Part shown: positions 11,991-23,715 of the stretch, piece by piece | How positions within the stretch are numbered: position 1 is the first letter of the stretch | Layout: each line of letters starts with the position of its first letter | Assembly: GCF_029407905.1 (NCBI RefSeq) | Contig: NC_073637.1 | Location: 52,700,501-52,764,500, forward strand | Length of the DNA stretch: 64,000 bases | DNA from: Bubalus kerabau | Taxonomy: Eukaryota > Chordata > Mammalia > Artiodactyla > Bovidae | Direction: 5' to 3' | Position numbers and translations under genes: made by a program | The notes under the pieces: generated by a model | Told to the model about the DNA's origin: nothing | Databases searched by the model: none | Seen by the model: the letters and a program-made list of their open reading frames with translations, nothing else

Positions 11991-12419
11991 GTTCAGTTCA
12001 GTCATTCAGTCATGTCTGACTCTTTGCGACCCCATGGACTGCAGCACAGCAGGCCTCCCTGTCCATCAGCAACTCTTGGAGTTTACTCAAACTCATGTCC
12101 ATTGAGTTGGTGATGCCATCCAGCCATTTCATCCTCTGTCATCCCCTTCTACTCCTGCCTTCAATTTTTCCCAGCATCAGGGTCTTTTCAAATGAGTCAG
12201 TTCTCCCCATCAGGTGGCTAAAGTATTGGAGTTTCAGCTTCAGCCTCAGTCCTTCCAATGAATATTCAGGGCTAATTTCCTTTAGGATGGACTGGTTAGA
12301 TCTCCTTGCAGTCCAAGGGACTCTCAAGAGTCTTCTCCAACACCACAGTTGAAAGGCATCAATTCTTCAGTGCTCAGCCCTTTTTATTGTTCTCCTCTTA
12401 CATCTGTACATGACTACTG
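11991..12419 (-). mobile_element. BovB LINE, 3' end
   Basis: Reverse-strand BovB from its 3' terminus (GTTCAGTTCAGTCATTCAG) to the VMYGCES region. A 62-codon open piece remains (12139-12327). The right edge is immediately followed by GAGCCAACTGGGAAGCCCC (12417-12435), which resembles the reversed head of a Bov-tA SINE, so the 5' boundary may be a junction with a SINE scrap. Confidence 0.9.
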
Positions 12420-12439
12420 AGCCAACTGGGAAGCCCCAT

Positions 12440-13495
12440 ATTTTTCATAGTTATAATTTCGACTTTGATTTATAAATCCCTCCAGAATCTCAAAATCAGC
12501 CCATCATATCCTCCTACAAACTGTTCTTACTCTATTACTGTTTTGATTTTACTATTCTCTTCTATTCAAATTTCAAGCTTCTTGAAATTTGAAATTAATG
12601 TTATCCATTGATTACTATTTCTAAACCTCTATATCTAATCAGATGTACTCATAACAATCATATATTTTAAAATTTCTTTTGCATCCATCATTTGTGTTAA
12701 CATTGTCCAATTGTACTATCTTTCATCAGTGACAAAATTTTAATCTTGAAACTCATATCAGTTTCTTCTCTTTTCTTTCTGCAATGTCCCTGGAGATGTG
12801 CCAGTGCCATCTGCCTTCAGCAGAAACTGTGTGAAACATACCTGAATGGTGAACATCAGCTGCCTTACATTTAGGTTCATTTGAACATTCACAATGTAGT
12901 GACACTTCTCCCGGACCACACCCAACCAAAGGTTGAACCACTTCTACCAAATTAAAGATGCCTCTAATGAGCAATCTTTACTTCAGCTATTGCCTAGATA
13001 AGATTTCCTCAGAACTGCACTCAATTCTCAGTCTCTTGGTAGCAATCCCCCTTCCTTTCCTCTTTTCTTACAAGTATCAGAAATGCATTCTGGACCAAAG
13101 GTTCTCTTGGCCTGCTCTGGTTCTCTTTCCCATGTCAGCACTCTGTAGTCAAAAACCACTGAGAACATATCTGCAGTTGAAAATTCACCTTTTTACTCCT
13201 TTCAGCAAGAAAAATATCCATACCATGGAAAACTGATGCATGTCTCAATTATGAGGCATTAGAAAGAACTTGTAGGATCTGAACTTGTGTTAGATGATTC
13301 AAGGGAGGATATTAGAATGGCTTATATCTCTATTGAATGTTGTCAGGGAAAGGAGTGACTATATGATTGTATTTTTAATAAATTTTATCTACAGGGAGGG
13401 CAGATTAGAGAAAGATAAAGCTATAACTTGTTATGAAGCAATAATTACTCAGATTAACTGAAATAGAAGCATTGTAAGGAAAAAAATAAAACACC
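12440..13495. other. Non-coding stretch; possible L2 trace, then unassigned
   Basis: 12440-12720 has the C/T-rich, A-poor look of degraded L2 sequence, at low confidence. From 12720 to 13495 I recognise nothing; two minus- and plus-strand frames of 73-92 codons have no familiar domain. Confidence 0.35.
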
Positions 13496-13499
13496 TGTT

Positions 13500-14310
13500 C
13501 TTCTAGATTCTTATTACAGCAATTCTGGCACCAGATGTGTGGGTATTTTACCCACGACCTCTAATTTACTAACACTCTTGACACCAACTGGGTGTCCTAC
13601 AATTTAACTTAATTGTGACATGGTCTACCCAGAGTTATTGCTAACTCCACAGGATAAAGGCTTAGTCCCACAAGACTGCCCTATCCCACACCAGATACCA
13701 TTACAAATCCAAGTGGTCAACTGTGCTCCCAAAACCAACTGGCTATACGTGATATCTACAACCTTCTCCTCAGGTTCGAGGATTTGGTAGAACAACTCAC
13801 AGAACTTAGCAATATAATTAACTTACTAGAATTCCTGGCTTATTATAAAGTGATGCAACTCAAGATCAGTCCTGTGGAAGAGATGCATAGGGCAAAGTAC
13901 AGGAAATGTCACAGAATTTCCATATCCTCTCTAGGTGTACCACCTTTCCAGAATCTTCATGAGCTTGCTAATGTAGAAGTTCTCCCAATTATCTTCAGGG
14001 TAATGGAAGCTTAATTAAATATCATGGTTGACTCAGTTATTGGCTATTGATGATAAAGTCAACCTGGGGGTGGGGGACTGATGGTAGGAAGTTTCCCACC
14101 CTCTAATCATGTGGTTAGTTCCCTGGCACCCCTATCCTTAGGCCACCCAGGAAACCATTGGCAGCACCCACCTCATTAGCATACAAAGAGACACTATCAC
14201 TTCAGAGACCCCCAGGGTTTTTGAAGGAACACATCAGGAAATAAGGTGGAGGGACCAAATGTTATCAGGAACTAGAACCCGACATCAAATATATACTTAT
14301 TAAGACACAG
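13500..14310 (+). mobile_element. Ancient ERVL-type LTR (MLT2/MER21-like)
   Basis: An old mammalian ERVL-class LTR, judged from TATTACAGCAATTCTGGCACC near its start, GGAAGAGATGCATAGGGCAA, CCCTCTAATCATGTGGTTAG, CCTCATTAGCAT and GGACCAAATGTTATCAGG. A second copy of the same family lies at 20515-20895. No internal proviral genes flank it. The exact subfamily is uncertain. Confidence 0.55.
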
Positions 14311-14379
14311 GGATGTTTAGTACTTTTTGACTTCGACAATTTTTGTGATTTTTATGTGTAGGTCTATAGAAATTTATGA

Positions 14380-14626
14380 AATGCACTCTGTTTCTCCAAA
14401 AATTGTATGTTGAAGCCTAAACCCAATCTTACTGTATTTAGAGATAGGGCCATTAGGGAGGCAATTAAGGCTAAAGAGGGTCATAAGGCTTGGGCTCTCA
14501 GCCTCACGAGCAACCTAATCTGCCAGCATCTCTACCTTGGACTTCCAGCCTCTACATCTGAGAGAAAATTTCTGTGGTTAAAGCCGCCCAGTCTCTAGTA
14601 TTTCGTCATGAAAGCCCAAGCAGACA
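14380..14626 (+). mobile_element. ERVL-MaLR LTR fragment (MLT1/MST type)
   Basis: Matches the MLT1/MST LTR pattern in order: CCAAAAATTGTATGTTGAAGCC, GATAGGGCCATTAGGGAGGC, CTTGGACTTCCAGCCTC, GAGAGAAAATTTCTGTGG and AGCCGCCCAGTCTCTAGTAT. Only the LTR is present. A 63-codon open frame inside it is chance. Confidence 0.7.
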
Positions 14627-15824
14627 AATGCATGGAGGCATCTTGTTTTATGTTAACTGATCATAGTCCCAGAATAGACTTGACTGATACTAATTTTCTC
14701 TGAAATGTTCCTTTCAGGAAGGGAACAACTAATCTTACTTGTGTCTCCCAGGACAGTTTACAGCAACATGAAGGTCTGACTGATACTATGAGCCAAGCTC
14801 CAGGATATTAGCATAGGCTGCTTTTCTCTTTTTCAACTTTTATCTGTCAAAGGTGTTGTTTGTTTTTTTTTTTTTTTTTTAATAGTGTATATCTAATCTC
14901 CTCTTGGAGTGTGCTTCTCAGAGGATCTGGACTAATACAGGTGATCATGGGAGTGGTCTAAGAAAACTAGGTTTTCTAAGATGAAGTTCAAAGACTATCC
15001 CTGGAAAGGAAGACTCCATCCTGAGTAGAACCTGGAACATTGTGCACAAGGCTTCAGGTCTATTTCTGGAAAATTTTATCAGTGGTAAACTGGGAAATAT
15101 CCAAGTGGTGAGAGTTGACTTGACTGGTTGGTGAGATAATGTAGGCATTTGAAACTTATAGGAGAAATAATGCCTACCAAGGGCAGTAAGAGTGCCTGTT
15201 TACTAAGTACAAATGTACTAAGTTACATCAACGTCCTGCAGTGGGATGATTAACAAGAAACCAGAGGCAATTAACACACAGTTAGAGATCAGAGTAGAAA
15301 CTTAGGATCCTATTTAATAGCATGTAAAAATGGCCCCCTTATCTCCTCCAGTGGAAGAGAGACTCAGAAGAGTATACAGCTCAGGATCTGATGAGAGCCA
15401 TGGCCATAGAAGCTCTAGAAATGTTTAAATGTTGCCAATGCTGGTTTGTATGCTAAAGTAAGGCATGATTTATAAAACCCAAGCCCCTGAAAGTTTTTGC
15501 TCTGCAGATCATTCAGGGATTGAAGATGTGACCCATCTCTGTAGAGTATGATGTAAGATCCTCTCACCCAACCCTACCAGTCCCATTCATGCACAGACGA
15601 TGCTTAAGGATTTTCCTGTCCAAGAAGTAATTCTCCCAAGACCTACTTTCCTAAGTACCAGGCCCCAAACAACTGTTATAGTGTAACATAAACAAGCTGG
15701 GTGTTGAACTTGATAAGAATGGGAACAAGTGCACCCAAAGGAACTGCCAGATCTCACCAGGGAATGTCCCTGAGATTCTACTGGAGCAGTAAAGGGTACT
15801 GAAGTACAAGAATGAATGTGTGTA
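14627..15824. other. Non-coding stretch with one poly(T) tract
   Basis: Contains an 18-base T run at 14863-14880, perhaps a reversed retroposon tail, and GGACTAATACAGG at 14929-14941, which resembles the end of another MaLR LTR. Otherwise unassigned. Confidence 0.35.
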
Positions 15825-15944
15825 TGTACTCAGTTGCTTTAGTTGTGTCCAACTCTTTGCAATCACATGAACTGTAGCCCACCATGCTCCTCTGTCCATG
15901 GAATTTTTCAGGCAAGAATATTAGAGTGGGTTGCCATTTCCTCC
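15825..15944 (-). mobile_element. Bov-A type SINE fragment
   Basis: Single Bov-A unit in reverse: ACTCAGTTGCTTTAGTTGTG, GTCCAACTCTTTGCAA and GAGTGGGTTGCCATTTCC. Diverged and lacking the tRNA head. Confidence 0.85.
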
Positions 15945-16484
15945 TGGTAGGTAGTTAGAATAGTAAAAAGGAGTCCAGAATGGTGGTGTCTAAAAGTTTG
16001 TTTGCCCCCAAAGAGAGTTTTAAAGCATCTTCTATCAGGATTGCAATAGCTGCAAGATTTCAAAAGCAGTGAGGCCAGCCTCAGGTGGTTGGGTCAAGGG
16101 TCTTGGATAAGTAAGCTACAGGCTGGGGCTCAGGTCCCAACCTTTGAGTGTTAACCACTGGACCACTAGGGAAGTCCCTATCTCACAATTTCTGAAGGCT
16201 GGAAGTCTCACTAGGCTAAATCAAGTTATCAGCCTGGGTTGCAATTATCATCTAGACTTGTGATCAATTTCTAAATTCACTGATTATTGCTAGAGTTAAC
16301 TTCTCTCTCATACTTTGCACATTGACCTTCCATTTTCAAACTAACAATGGGTGCTCAAATCAAATAGACCCAATGCACATTTAATAACTCTAATAATAAT
16401 GAATTATCAGATAAGCTATAAGAGGGACATTTATTAATGTTTTATCCATTTTGTGAGTTTTCACAACAAATTAATCTATTTGCA
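15945..16484. other. Non-coding stretch with a CHR SINE scrap and an old repeat trace
   Basis: Holds the CHR fragment at 16146-16179. Directly after it, 16185-16260 (CTGAAGGCTGGAAGTCTCAC) resembles an ancient repeat that also appears near 41600-41760; I cannot name the family. Confidence 0.4.
16146..16179 (-). mobile_element. CHR-type SINE, head fragment
   Basis: TTAACCACTGGACCACTAGG followed by GAAGTCCC is the reversed tRNA-derived head of the CHR family of cetartiodactyl SINEs. Only the head remains. Confidence 0.65.
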
Positions 16485-17662
16485 GCCAACATGTCTAGTA
16501 ATGGAAACAAAAATAAACAAATGGAGCCTAATTAAACTTAAAAGCTTTGCATAGAAGTCATAAAGAAAACACAAAGATAACCTACAGAATGGGAGAAAAT
16601 ACTTGCAAATGATGTGGCTAACAAGGGTTTATCTCCAAATTTGAGCTCTATGAGCTGTTTGTATGTATCAAAAATACAGAAAACTCAATCAGAAAATGGG
16701 CAGATCTGAAAAAGACATTTAGACATTTCATCAAAGAAAACATAGATGACCAAAAGTTATATGAAAAATATGCTCAACTCTGCTAATTATTAAAGAAATG
16801 AAAATCAAAACTACCTGGAGATATCTCTCACACTGGTCAGAAGGGTCAACATCAAAAAGTCCATAAATAAATGGGGAAAGGGTGTGAAGAAAAAGAACCC
16901 TCATACAATGATGGAGGGAATGTAAACTGGTACAGCCATTAAGGAGAGCACTACAGAAGTCCTTTAAAAAACTAAAATTAGAGCTATCATATGATCCTGA
17001 AATCATACTCCTGGGCATGTACCTTTTCAAATTATAGATCCAGAGAAAATCATACTTTGAAAAGATACATGCACCCCAATGTTCATTGCAGCATTGCTTA
17101 CAATAACCAAGACATGGAGGCAAAAATCTCAAATGTCCATTGACAGAGGAATGGATAAAGAATATGTGGTACATACACACAGTGTAATACTACTCAGCCA
17201 TGAAATAATGCCATTTGCAGCAATACTGATGGACTTGAAGAATTTTATAAGAAGCAAACCAAAGACAAATGTGATATCATATCACTTATATCTAGAATCT
17301 TAAAAAAAGATACAAGTGAATTTATTTAAAAAACAGAAATAGATTTATAGACTTAGAAAACAAACAGTTACCAAACATAGGGCTAGAGGGAGAAATAAAT
17401 GATGAGTTTGGATAAAACCATACGTATTACTATATATAAAATAGATAACACAAGAGGATCTACTGTATAGCACAGTATTAAGATATAAAGATAAAGATAT
17501 TTAATATATTGCAACAACTTACAATGAAAGAGAATGTAAAAAATATATGTATTGTGTATATATATAAAACTGAATATATATGTATATAAAAGTGAATCAC
17601 TTTGCTGTATAACAAACACAACATTGTTAATCAACTATATTTCAATAAAATTAAAAAGAAAA
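16485..17662 (+). mobile_element. Old L1, ORF2 3' end and 3' UTR
   Basis: Degraded L1 from the C-terminal third of ORF2 (GAATGGGAGAAAATACTTGC, GAAATGAAAATCAAAACTAC, ATACATGCACCCCAATG, CAGAGGAATGGATAAAG) into a 3' UTR with TTTGCTGTATAACAAACACA and CAATAAAATTAAAAAG at the end. Frames on both strands are shadows of this decayed ORF. Older than the L1 at 38946-40530 by its many stops and indels. Confidence 0.85.
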
Positions 17663-18454
17663 CATTTAATACAACAGATATTTATTGAGTGCCTACTATT
17701 GAGTGCTAATCATGCTCTGAGGAGTCTAGGATATATCAATAAATCTAATGACAAAATTCTCTGCTTCTACAGAGCTCACAGTCTTCCATTTTATTTGCCA
17801 GGTACAGTTAGTCTCCTTTATGCTATTACCTTTTCAACTTAAACTCTAAAAATTATACTTATTCAGTGCTTTTTCTTTGATCTCTTACTCTTTTTATATT
17901 AATTATCTTGGTTGATACTATTCACTCTCATGGTTTTATATATCATCCATTCAAAATTATATCTCCATTTGATCTCCCCACAAAGCACTGCACTCACTTA
18001 TCCAACCCTTAACTTGACTTCTACAACTGAATAACTAATAAGCACCTCAAGTATCTAAAACTGGTATGATCATGGGTTCAGTTGAACCAAAACAATTACA
18101 CTTAGTCTTATTGTTTCTCTATAACTGCCAATATATTCCCACTCAATCTCAAAAGGGATCTTGATACAGACCTTGATACAGATGTTCTATTCAAACAGCC
18201 CTCTTGATTCCAAGTTCCAATTTCATTTTAGTCACCATGATAATGGCAAATAAATTTACCTAAGCATTCATTCCAAAATAATGTTTTGTTCTTGACTACT
18301 CTTGCTTCCTTATACTCTCTCTGCCAGAAACTGCTATCACTTCTGAATTCAAACATACCAAATCTAAACAATATATTAAATGGAACCATTATTTCAGGTT
18401 TATAATAAATTTCCTTAAAAGGTACTCCTTCCACATAGCATCCAGAGTGAAGTT
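17663..18454. other. Ancient repeat traces
   Basis: 17675-17800 contains TTTATTGAGTGCCTACTATT and CAGAGCTCACAGTCTT, the core of an old mammalian repeat also seen near 22490, 47640, 50400 and 52570. 17850-18230 resembles degraded L2. Nothing further is assignable. Confidence 0.4.
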
Positions 18455-19890
18455 TAGTTCAGTTCAGTTACTCAGATGTATCAGAGTCTTTGTGACCCCA
18501 AAGACGGCAGCACACCAGGCTTCCCTGTCCATCACCAACTCACAGTGCTTGCACAAACTCATGTCCATCGAGTTGGTCATGGCATCCAACAATCTCATCC
18601 TCTGTCATCCCCTTTGCCTCCTGCCTTCAATCTTTCCCAGCATCAGGGTCTTTTCCAATGAGTCAGTTCTTCCCATCAAGGGGCCAGAGTATTGGAGTTT
18701 CAGCTTCAGTATCAGTCCTCCCAATGAACATTCAGGACTGATTTCCTTTAGGATGCACTGGTTGGATCTCCTTGCAGTCCAATGGACTCTCAAGAGTCTT
18801 CTCCAACACCACAGTTCAAAAGCATCAATTCTTTGGTGCTCAGCTTTCTTTATAATTCAACTCTCACATCCATACATGACTACTGGAGAAACCATAGCTT
18901 TGACTAGATGGGCCTTTTTTGACAAAGTAATGTCCCTGCTTTTTAACATGCTGTCTAGGTTGGTCGTAACTTTTCTTGCAAGGAGCAAATGTCTTAATTT
19001 CATGGCTGCAATCACAATCTGCAGTGATTTTGGAGCCCCCCAAAATAAAGTCTGTCACTGTTTCCATTGTTTCCCCATCTATTTGCCATGAAGGGATGGG
19101 ATTGGATGCCATCACCTTAGTTTTCTGAATGTTGAGTTTTAAGCCACATTTGTACTCTCCTCTTTCACTTTCATCAGGAGATTCTTTAGTTCTTCACTTT
19201 CTGCCATAAGTGTGGGGTCATCTGCATATCTGATATTATTGATATTTCTATTGATATTGATATTATTGATATCTGATATTATTGATATTTCTATTGATAT
19301 TGATATTATTGATATTTCTCTCAGCTATCTTGATTCCAGCTTGTCCTTCATCCAGCCCAGCGTTTCTCATGATGTCCTCTGCATATAATTTAAATAAGCA
19401 GGGTGACAATATACAGCTTTGACATATTCCTTTCCCGATTTGGAACCAGTCTGTTGTTCCATGTCCAGTTCTAACTGTTGCTTCTTGACCAGCATACAGA
19501 TTTCTCAGGAGGCAAGTCAGGTGGTCTGGTATTCCCATCTCTTGAAGAATTTTCCACAGTTTGTGGTTATCCACACAGTCAAAGGCTTTGGCGTAGTGAA
19601 TAAAGCAGAAGTAGATGTTTTTTTCTGAAACTCTCTTGCTTTTTGATGATCCATCAGATGCTGGCAATTGGATCTCTGGTTCCTCTCCCTTTTCTAAATT
19701 CAGCTTGAACATCTGGAAGTTCATGGTTTATGTACTGTTGAAGCCTGGCTTGGAGAATTTTGAGCAATTACTTTGCTGGCATGTGAGATGAGTGCAATTG
19801 TGTGGTAGTTTGAACATCTTTTGGCATTGCCTTTCTTTGGGATTGGAATGAAAACTGACCTTTTCCAGTCCTGTGCCCACTGCTGAGTTT
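18455..19890 (-). mobile_element. BovB LINE, 1.44 kb, RT domain to 3' end
   Basis: Reverse-strand BovB from its 3' terminus at 18455 up to about the start of the RT domain (CCTTTTCCAGTCCTGTG, 19859-19875). The RT-encoding frame 19263-19724 keeps the YAKAFDCVD segment (motif A) and the QSCILSPCLF region, but the YADD area is disrupted by a 43-bp tandem duplication at 19229-19314. Downstream pieces are split among several frames. 5'-truncated, no endonuclease, not functional. Confidence 0.93.
19229..19314. repeat. Exact 43-bp tandem duplication inside BovB
   Basis: Two identical 43-bp units (19229-19271 and 19272-19314), each starting TCTGATATTATTGATATTTC and itself built of GATATT/GATATTATT sub-repeats. 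The unit starts next to the YADD-encoding bases of the BovB RT. Because 43 is not a multiple of three, the duplication shifts the frame. Confidence 0.9.
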
Positions 19891-20514
19891 AGTGTAGTTA
19901 CTAAAATCTAAATTGAATCCTGTCATTCTATTACTCAAACTCTTAAATAGTTTCTCATGAATCTCAACATGAGGTCCTAAGTAAAACTAATAAGTATTCT
20001 ACATAATTTTCCCAAACCAACCTTCCTGAGTTAATCTCTCCCTACTATGTGCTTTATATACTATGCTTCTGTCAAACATAACATATGATGGCTCTTCAAA
20101 TGTGTCATATTTTGTTGACTTAGAACTTTAAAATTATTGCCCTCACATCCTGGAGAACTTTTTTCCAGGCCTTCTGATGCCAGCTTCCTAACTTTCATTC
20201 ATATAAAAGAGTTCTCATAGTTGAGAGACAATATTTTCAAACAATCTCTCACATTTTTACATGCATCTATATTCATAGCATATTTATTCATGTTTATTTA
20301 TATTCTGGGATATTAAAGATAGAGATTGTCTCCCTCTATAAATGTATACACCAAGATTGGGCAGATGAAGATCTCAATTCTACATTGAGAAAACTTGCTC
20401 ACACACCAGGGTAATAATATATCTTTCTGGAGTGAAGATGAACAGGTTTTCTAATGGTCACTTTTAAAGACTATCTTGAACATTTCTTAGTGGTGACACA
20501 ACATATACAACATC
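19891..20514 (+). other. Probable L2 LINE fragment, then unassigned
   Basis: 19900-20250 has the L2-like C/T-rich pattern with CATCCTGGAGAACTTTTTTCC near 20148. Degraded; assignment is by general resemblance only. Confidence 0.35.
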
Positions 20515-20895
20515 CATTTGGCCCCCCTTCTGCATTACTCCCATGGGACTTGGAAGGGTAACCCAGTGATGCAAACATGGAACTCACACTACCTGCGGTA
20601 TTCTGTGAGTAATCTACTTGGATTAAATCATTGGTCTTTAGCTATTAACTCAAATTCCAGTCCTTCTTCCTTTCCTGGAAATCAGGGAGATGGGACTGAA
20701 AGTTCCTACCCTCTAATTGCATGGTTTGTTTTCCTGCCAAACAGCCCCCTCTTTAGATTGGGTCCAAACCACCTGACTGATATAAGACATGTTTTATGAC
20801 TCTTAGAAAATGCCTATGGTTTAAGGAGCTATGTGCCAGAAAAGGGGACAAAGACCACATATACATTTCTTATTATAAATCACAACATTTTTTTT
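20515..20895 (+). mobile_element. Ancient ERVL-type LTR (same family as 13500-14310)
   Basis: Shares with the copy at 13500-14310 the GGGACTGAAAGTTCC, CCCTCTAATTGCATGG and GGAGCTATGTGCCAG/GGGGACAAAGACCA segments in the same order. Internally deleted relative to that copy. The plus-strand frame at 20518-20799 is chance. Confidence 0.5.
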
Positions 20896-21399
20896 AGAGA
20901 TTAAATAATTTACTTGTTCAAATCCTTGTTTTCTATTAGTCAAAACAAGATCATATTTCTTATTATATTTTATAAGGTCCTTCATGATTGTCCCATACCT
21001 ACATCTAAAAACACATTTACCCACTTCCTCCTTTTTTCCTCCTCCTCTCCACCTTCCACTCAATCTTCAAATCAGGTTGGGAAACTGCTATTTGGTTGAA
21101 GGTCATTCACTGTACCACCTCTTACTGTTTCACATTCTGTACTGCTCCTCCTCTTCATGGAACACATTTCTACCCATATCCAGCAGGTGAAAACCTATTG
21201 ATTTTTCAAAAATCAGTTAAACTGTCTCATCCTGTAAACCATCCTTATTTCAGAAGTACTGGCTACTACATTTTGTGACAACTCTGCAAATAAAAGGCTT
21301 CTATTTTTCTGCATATAGCTTTGCTAGTATACTCATTTATAAGTCCAACTTTCTTTTCCCTTATACACCCCACACTCCTATCAAGCTCTTTAGTGGATA
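20896..21399 (+). other. Probable L2 LINE fragment
   Basis: Sequence around CTGTACTGCTCCTCCTCTTC and CATGGAACACATTTC fits the L2 3' half. Strongly degraded; four overlapping short frames are not genes. Confidence 0.35.
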
Positions 21400-21680
21400 C
21401 CATTTATTTAGTTCCTATCAAGTGCCAGATAGTGTACCTTTCATTCTAGATGTCTATGAAGTAGATGCTAATCCTATTTCAGGTTCATATGTTAAAATAC
21501 TGCTCAAAGACAGAGTTGTTAAGAAGGAGAGGCAGGATGTTAAGCAGCCTTTCAATTCCCAAGGCTCTAGTCTTCATCACTGTATGAATTTCATAACACC
21601 CATTTGAATGAGGCAATATTATTTCCTTTACATAGGTGATAAATCTGAGCCTCAGAAATGCTACAATTTATTCATATTCA
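21400..21680 (-). mobile_element. Probable MIR SINE remnants
   Basis: Reverse MIR-like segments: TACCATTTATTTAGTTCC and CAAGTGCCAGATAGTG near 21400-21435, and TTCCTTTACATAGGTGATAAA with GAGCCTCAGAAA near 21626-21660. The middle is unassigned, so this may be two MIR copies. Confidence 0.45.
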
Positions 21681-21763
21681 GAGATAAGGTCTTTTTTTTT
21701 CCCTTAAATTTTAGGGCATCATATATAGTAACTAAAGAATAAGAGGTTTATAGATAAATTAAT

Positions 21764-22039
21764 GCAGAAGGCAATGGCACCCCACTCCAGTACTCTTGCC
21801 TGGAAAATCCCATGGGACGGAGGAGCCTGGTAGGCTGCAGTCCATGGGGTCGCTAAGAGTCGGACACAACTGAGAGACTTCACTTTCACTTTTCACTTTC
21901 ATGCATTGGAAAAGGAAATGGCAACCCACTCCAGTGTTCTTGCCTGGAGAATCCCAGGGACGGGGGAGCCTGGTGGGCTGCCGTCTCTGGGGTGGCACAG
22001 AGTCGGACACGACTGAAGTGACTTAGCAGCAGCAGCAGC
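21764..22039 (+). mobile_element. Bov-A2 SINE, full-length with TSD
   Basis: Dimeric Bov-A2: first unit from AGAAGGCAATGGCACC, linker CTTCACTTTCACTTTTCAC, second unit from GGAAATGGCAACCC, ending in an AGC repeat. The flanks AGATAAATTAAT (21752-21763) and AGATAAATGAAT (22040-22051) form an 11/12 target duplication, which fixes the borders. Confidence 0.95.
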
Positions 22040-22439
22040 AGATAAATGAATAGATAAATATCTACATGACCACATGAGTTTATAGAGAAAAAAAAAAATC
22101 AAAGGTACTGAGAAAGTTTAGGTAGTGAGAGTTTTAGGCCCAGTAAATGAGTGACAGAAGCAGGTTTATTGAATAAAAAACCTATTAGGTTCCATATGGC
22201 AGGTCTTGTTTTAATTATTCTAAGTGTGAGATGAATATGAGGCTTTTATTAAAAATTTTTAATAAGAAAATTGAGATAATTTCAACATAAACCCCAAGCC
22301 CGTTTGTGGCAAATGTTTCCTGGGTTAACTTAATTTGTAGAAAGCTTGTTTAATTTCTCATATTCTGACCCACATCTGTCAATCAAAGTAAATACTCTTG
22401 AACACCAGGCACTGAAAAGTGAGACAAAGTTATTTATTG

Positions 22440-23215
22440 GGTGTAGTTGTGAAGATAGATCAGTGGCACTATTGATTCATTAATTTAATAAGCAATTATT
22501 GATTTTCTGCCATGTGCAGGATGCTGTGATAGGAAACTATTATTCAGAAGTGAAGCAAACACACATTTTAGAGAGGGAAGCATGCAATCAATAAGTACAC
22601 AAGGAAATAAGTTTATTAATAACATGCACAGTACTATGAAGGAAATAAACACATGGCCATGATAAACAAAAACCATGGTGATGCACATGCTAAGGAAGGG
22701 GAAGTTTCTTGATCAGGTGATCAGGAAATTCCTCTCTGAAGACATGACATTTGAGTTTAGAAGGTAAATAAAACTAAAAGAGTGCAAGAAAGAGAATCCT
22801 CAGAAGATACAACATGTACAATGACCAGAGGTAGGTAAGAGAAGTTGGTATCTTCTATAACAGAGTGAAAACCAGAATGGAGAGAATGCTGCTACTGTTA
22901 AGTCACTTCAGTCGTGTCTGACTCTGTGCGACCCCATAGACGGCAGCCCACCAGGCTCCCCTGTCCCTGGGATTCTCCAGGCAAGAACACTGGAGTGGGT
23001 TGCCATTTCCTTCTCCAATGCATGAAAGTGAAAAGTGAAAGTGAAGTTGCTCAGTCGTGTCCGACCCTCAGCGACCCCATGGACTGCAGCCTACCAGGCT
23101 CTTCCATCCATGGGATTTTCCAGGCAAGAGTACTAGAGTGGGGTGCCATTGCCTTCTCCGGGAGAGAATGCTATTTTAACCTTAATGTGGATTATAAATT
23201 ATTTTATTTTATCAA
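22440..23215 (+). other. Ancient mammalian repeat, family not named, split by Bov-A2
   Basis: TTATTGATTTTCTGCCATGTGC, GGAAATTCCTCTCTGAAGAC and GACATTTGAGTTTAGAAGG fit an old repeat with the TTTATTGAGCACCTACT-type core. A Bov-A2 (22891-23160) interrupts it. I am not sure of the family name. Confidence 0.35.
22891..23160 (-). mobile_element. Bov-A2 SINE, full-length with perfect TSD
   Basis: Complete reverse-oriented Bov-A2, from the reversed AGC end (GCTACTGTTAAGTCACTTC) to GCCATTGCCTTCTCC. A perfect 12-bp target duplication, GGAGAGAATGCT, lies at 22879-22890 and 23161-23172. Low divergence between its units and intact TSD suggest a comparatively recent insertion. Confidence 0.96.
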
Positions 23216-23544
23216 TCAAGCCTAAGTAACTGCTAGCATAGTTGCCTTGCTTTCTTCTAAAGATAAATTGATAGATGGATTGACTTGGGTCTCAAATTAG
23301 TATCTGGGAAAGCAAAATGTGCCAACTGTTGGTCTCTAGCAAATGAAACTCCCAGAGGCGCCAACCCCACTGTTAAACATATGTAGCCTTTGGACTCTCT
23401 CACATGTAGCTGTTATATCAAAACTGCACATACTGAAGTATTTTTATTTGGCTTAACCTTTTATAGCTTTATGTATATAAAAACAGATGAAGTGACACAG
23501 AACTGAGCTCATGTTCAGGCTATGCTTATTAACACTATGTTACT

Positions 23545-23715
23545 ATGTTCTAGTTTCCCAACCTCTCAGGGCCTCCGTTTACTTTAGTCTAGAAAATCAG
23601 TGATAATAGGATTGGTCTCATGGGATTTTTGTGAGGATTTAGTAAGATAATTCACATAAATCCCTTAGCAAAATGCCTATAGTGTATAGCAGATTTCAGT
23701 ATATATTAACACTTA
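23545..23715 (+). mobile_element. MIR SINE
   Basis: Core and 3' half of MIR: AGTTTCCCAACCTCTCAGGG, GATTTTTGTGAGGATTTAG, TAAGATAATTCACATAAA, CCTTAGCAAAATGCCTATAG. No tRNA head is visible. Confidence 0.7.

Noticed and set aside
16731..17303. 149-codon minus-strand frame as a gene
   Set aside because: It is the antisense of the L1 ORF2 C-terminal region.
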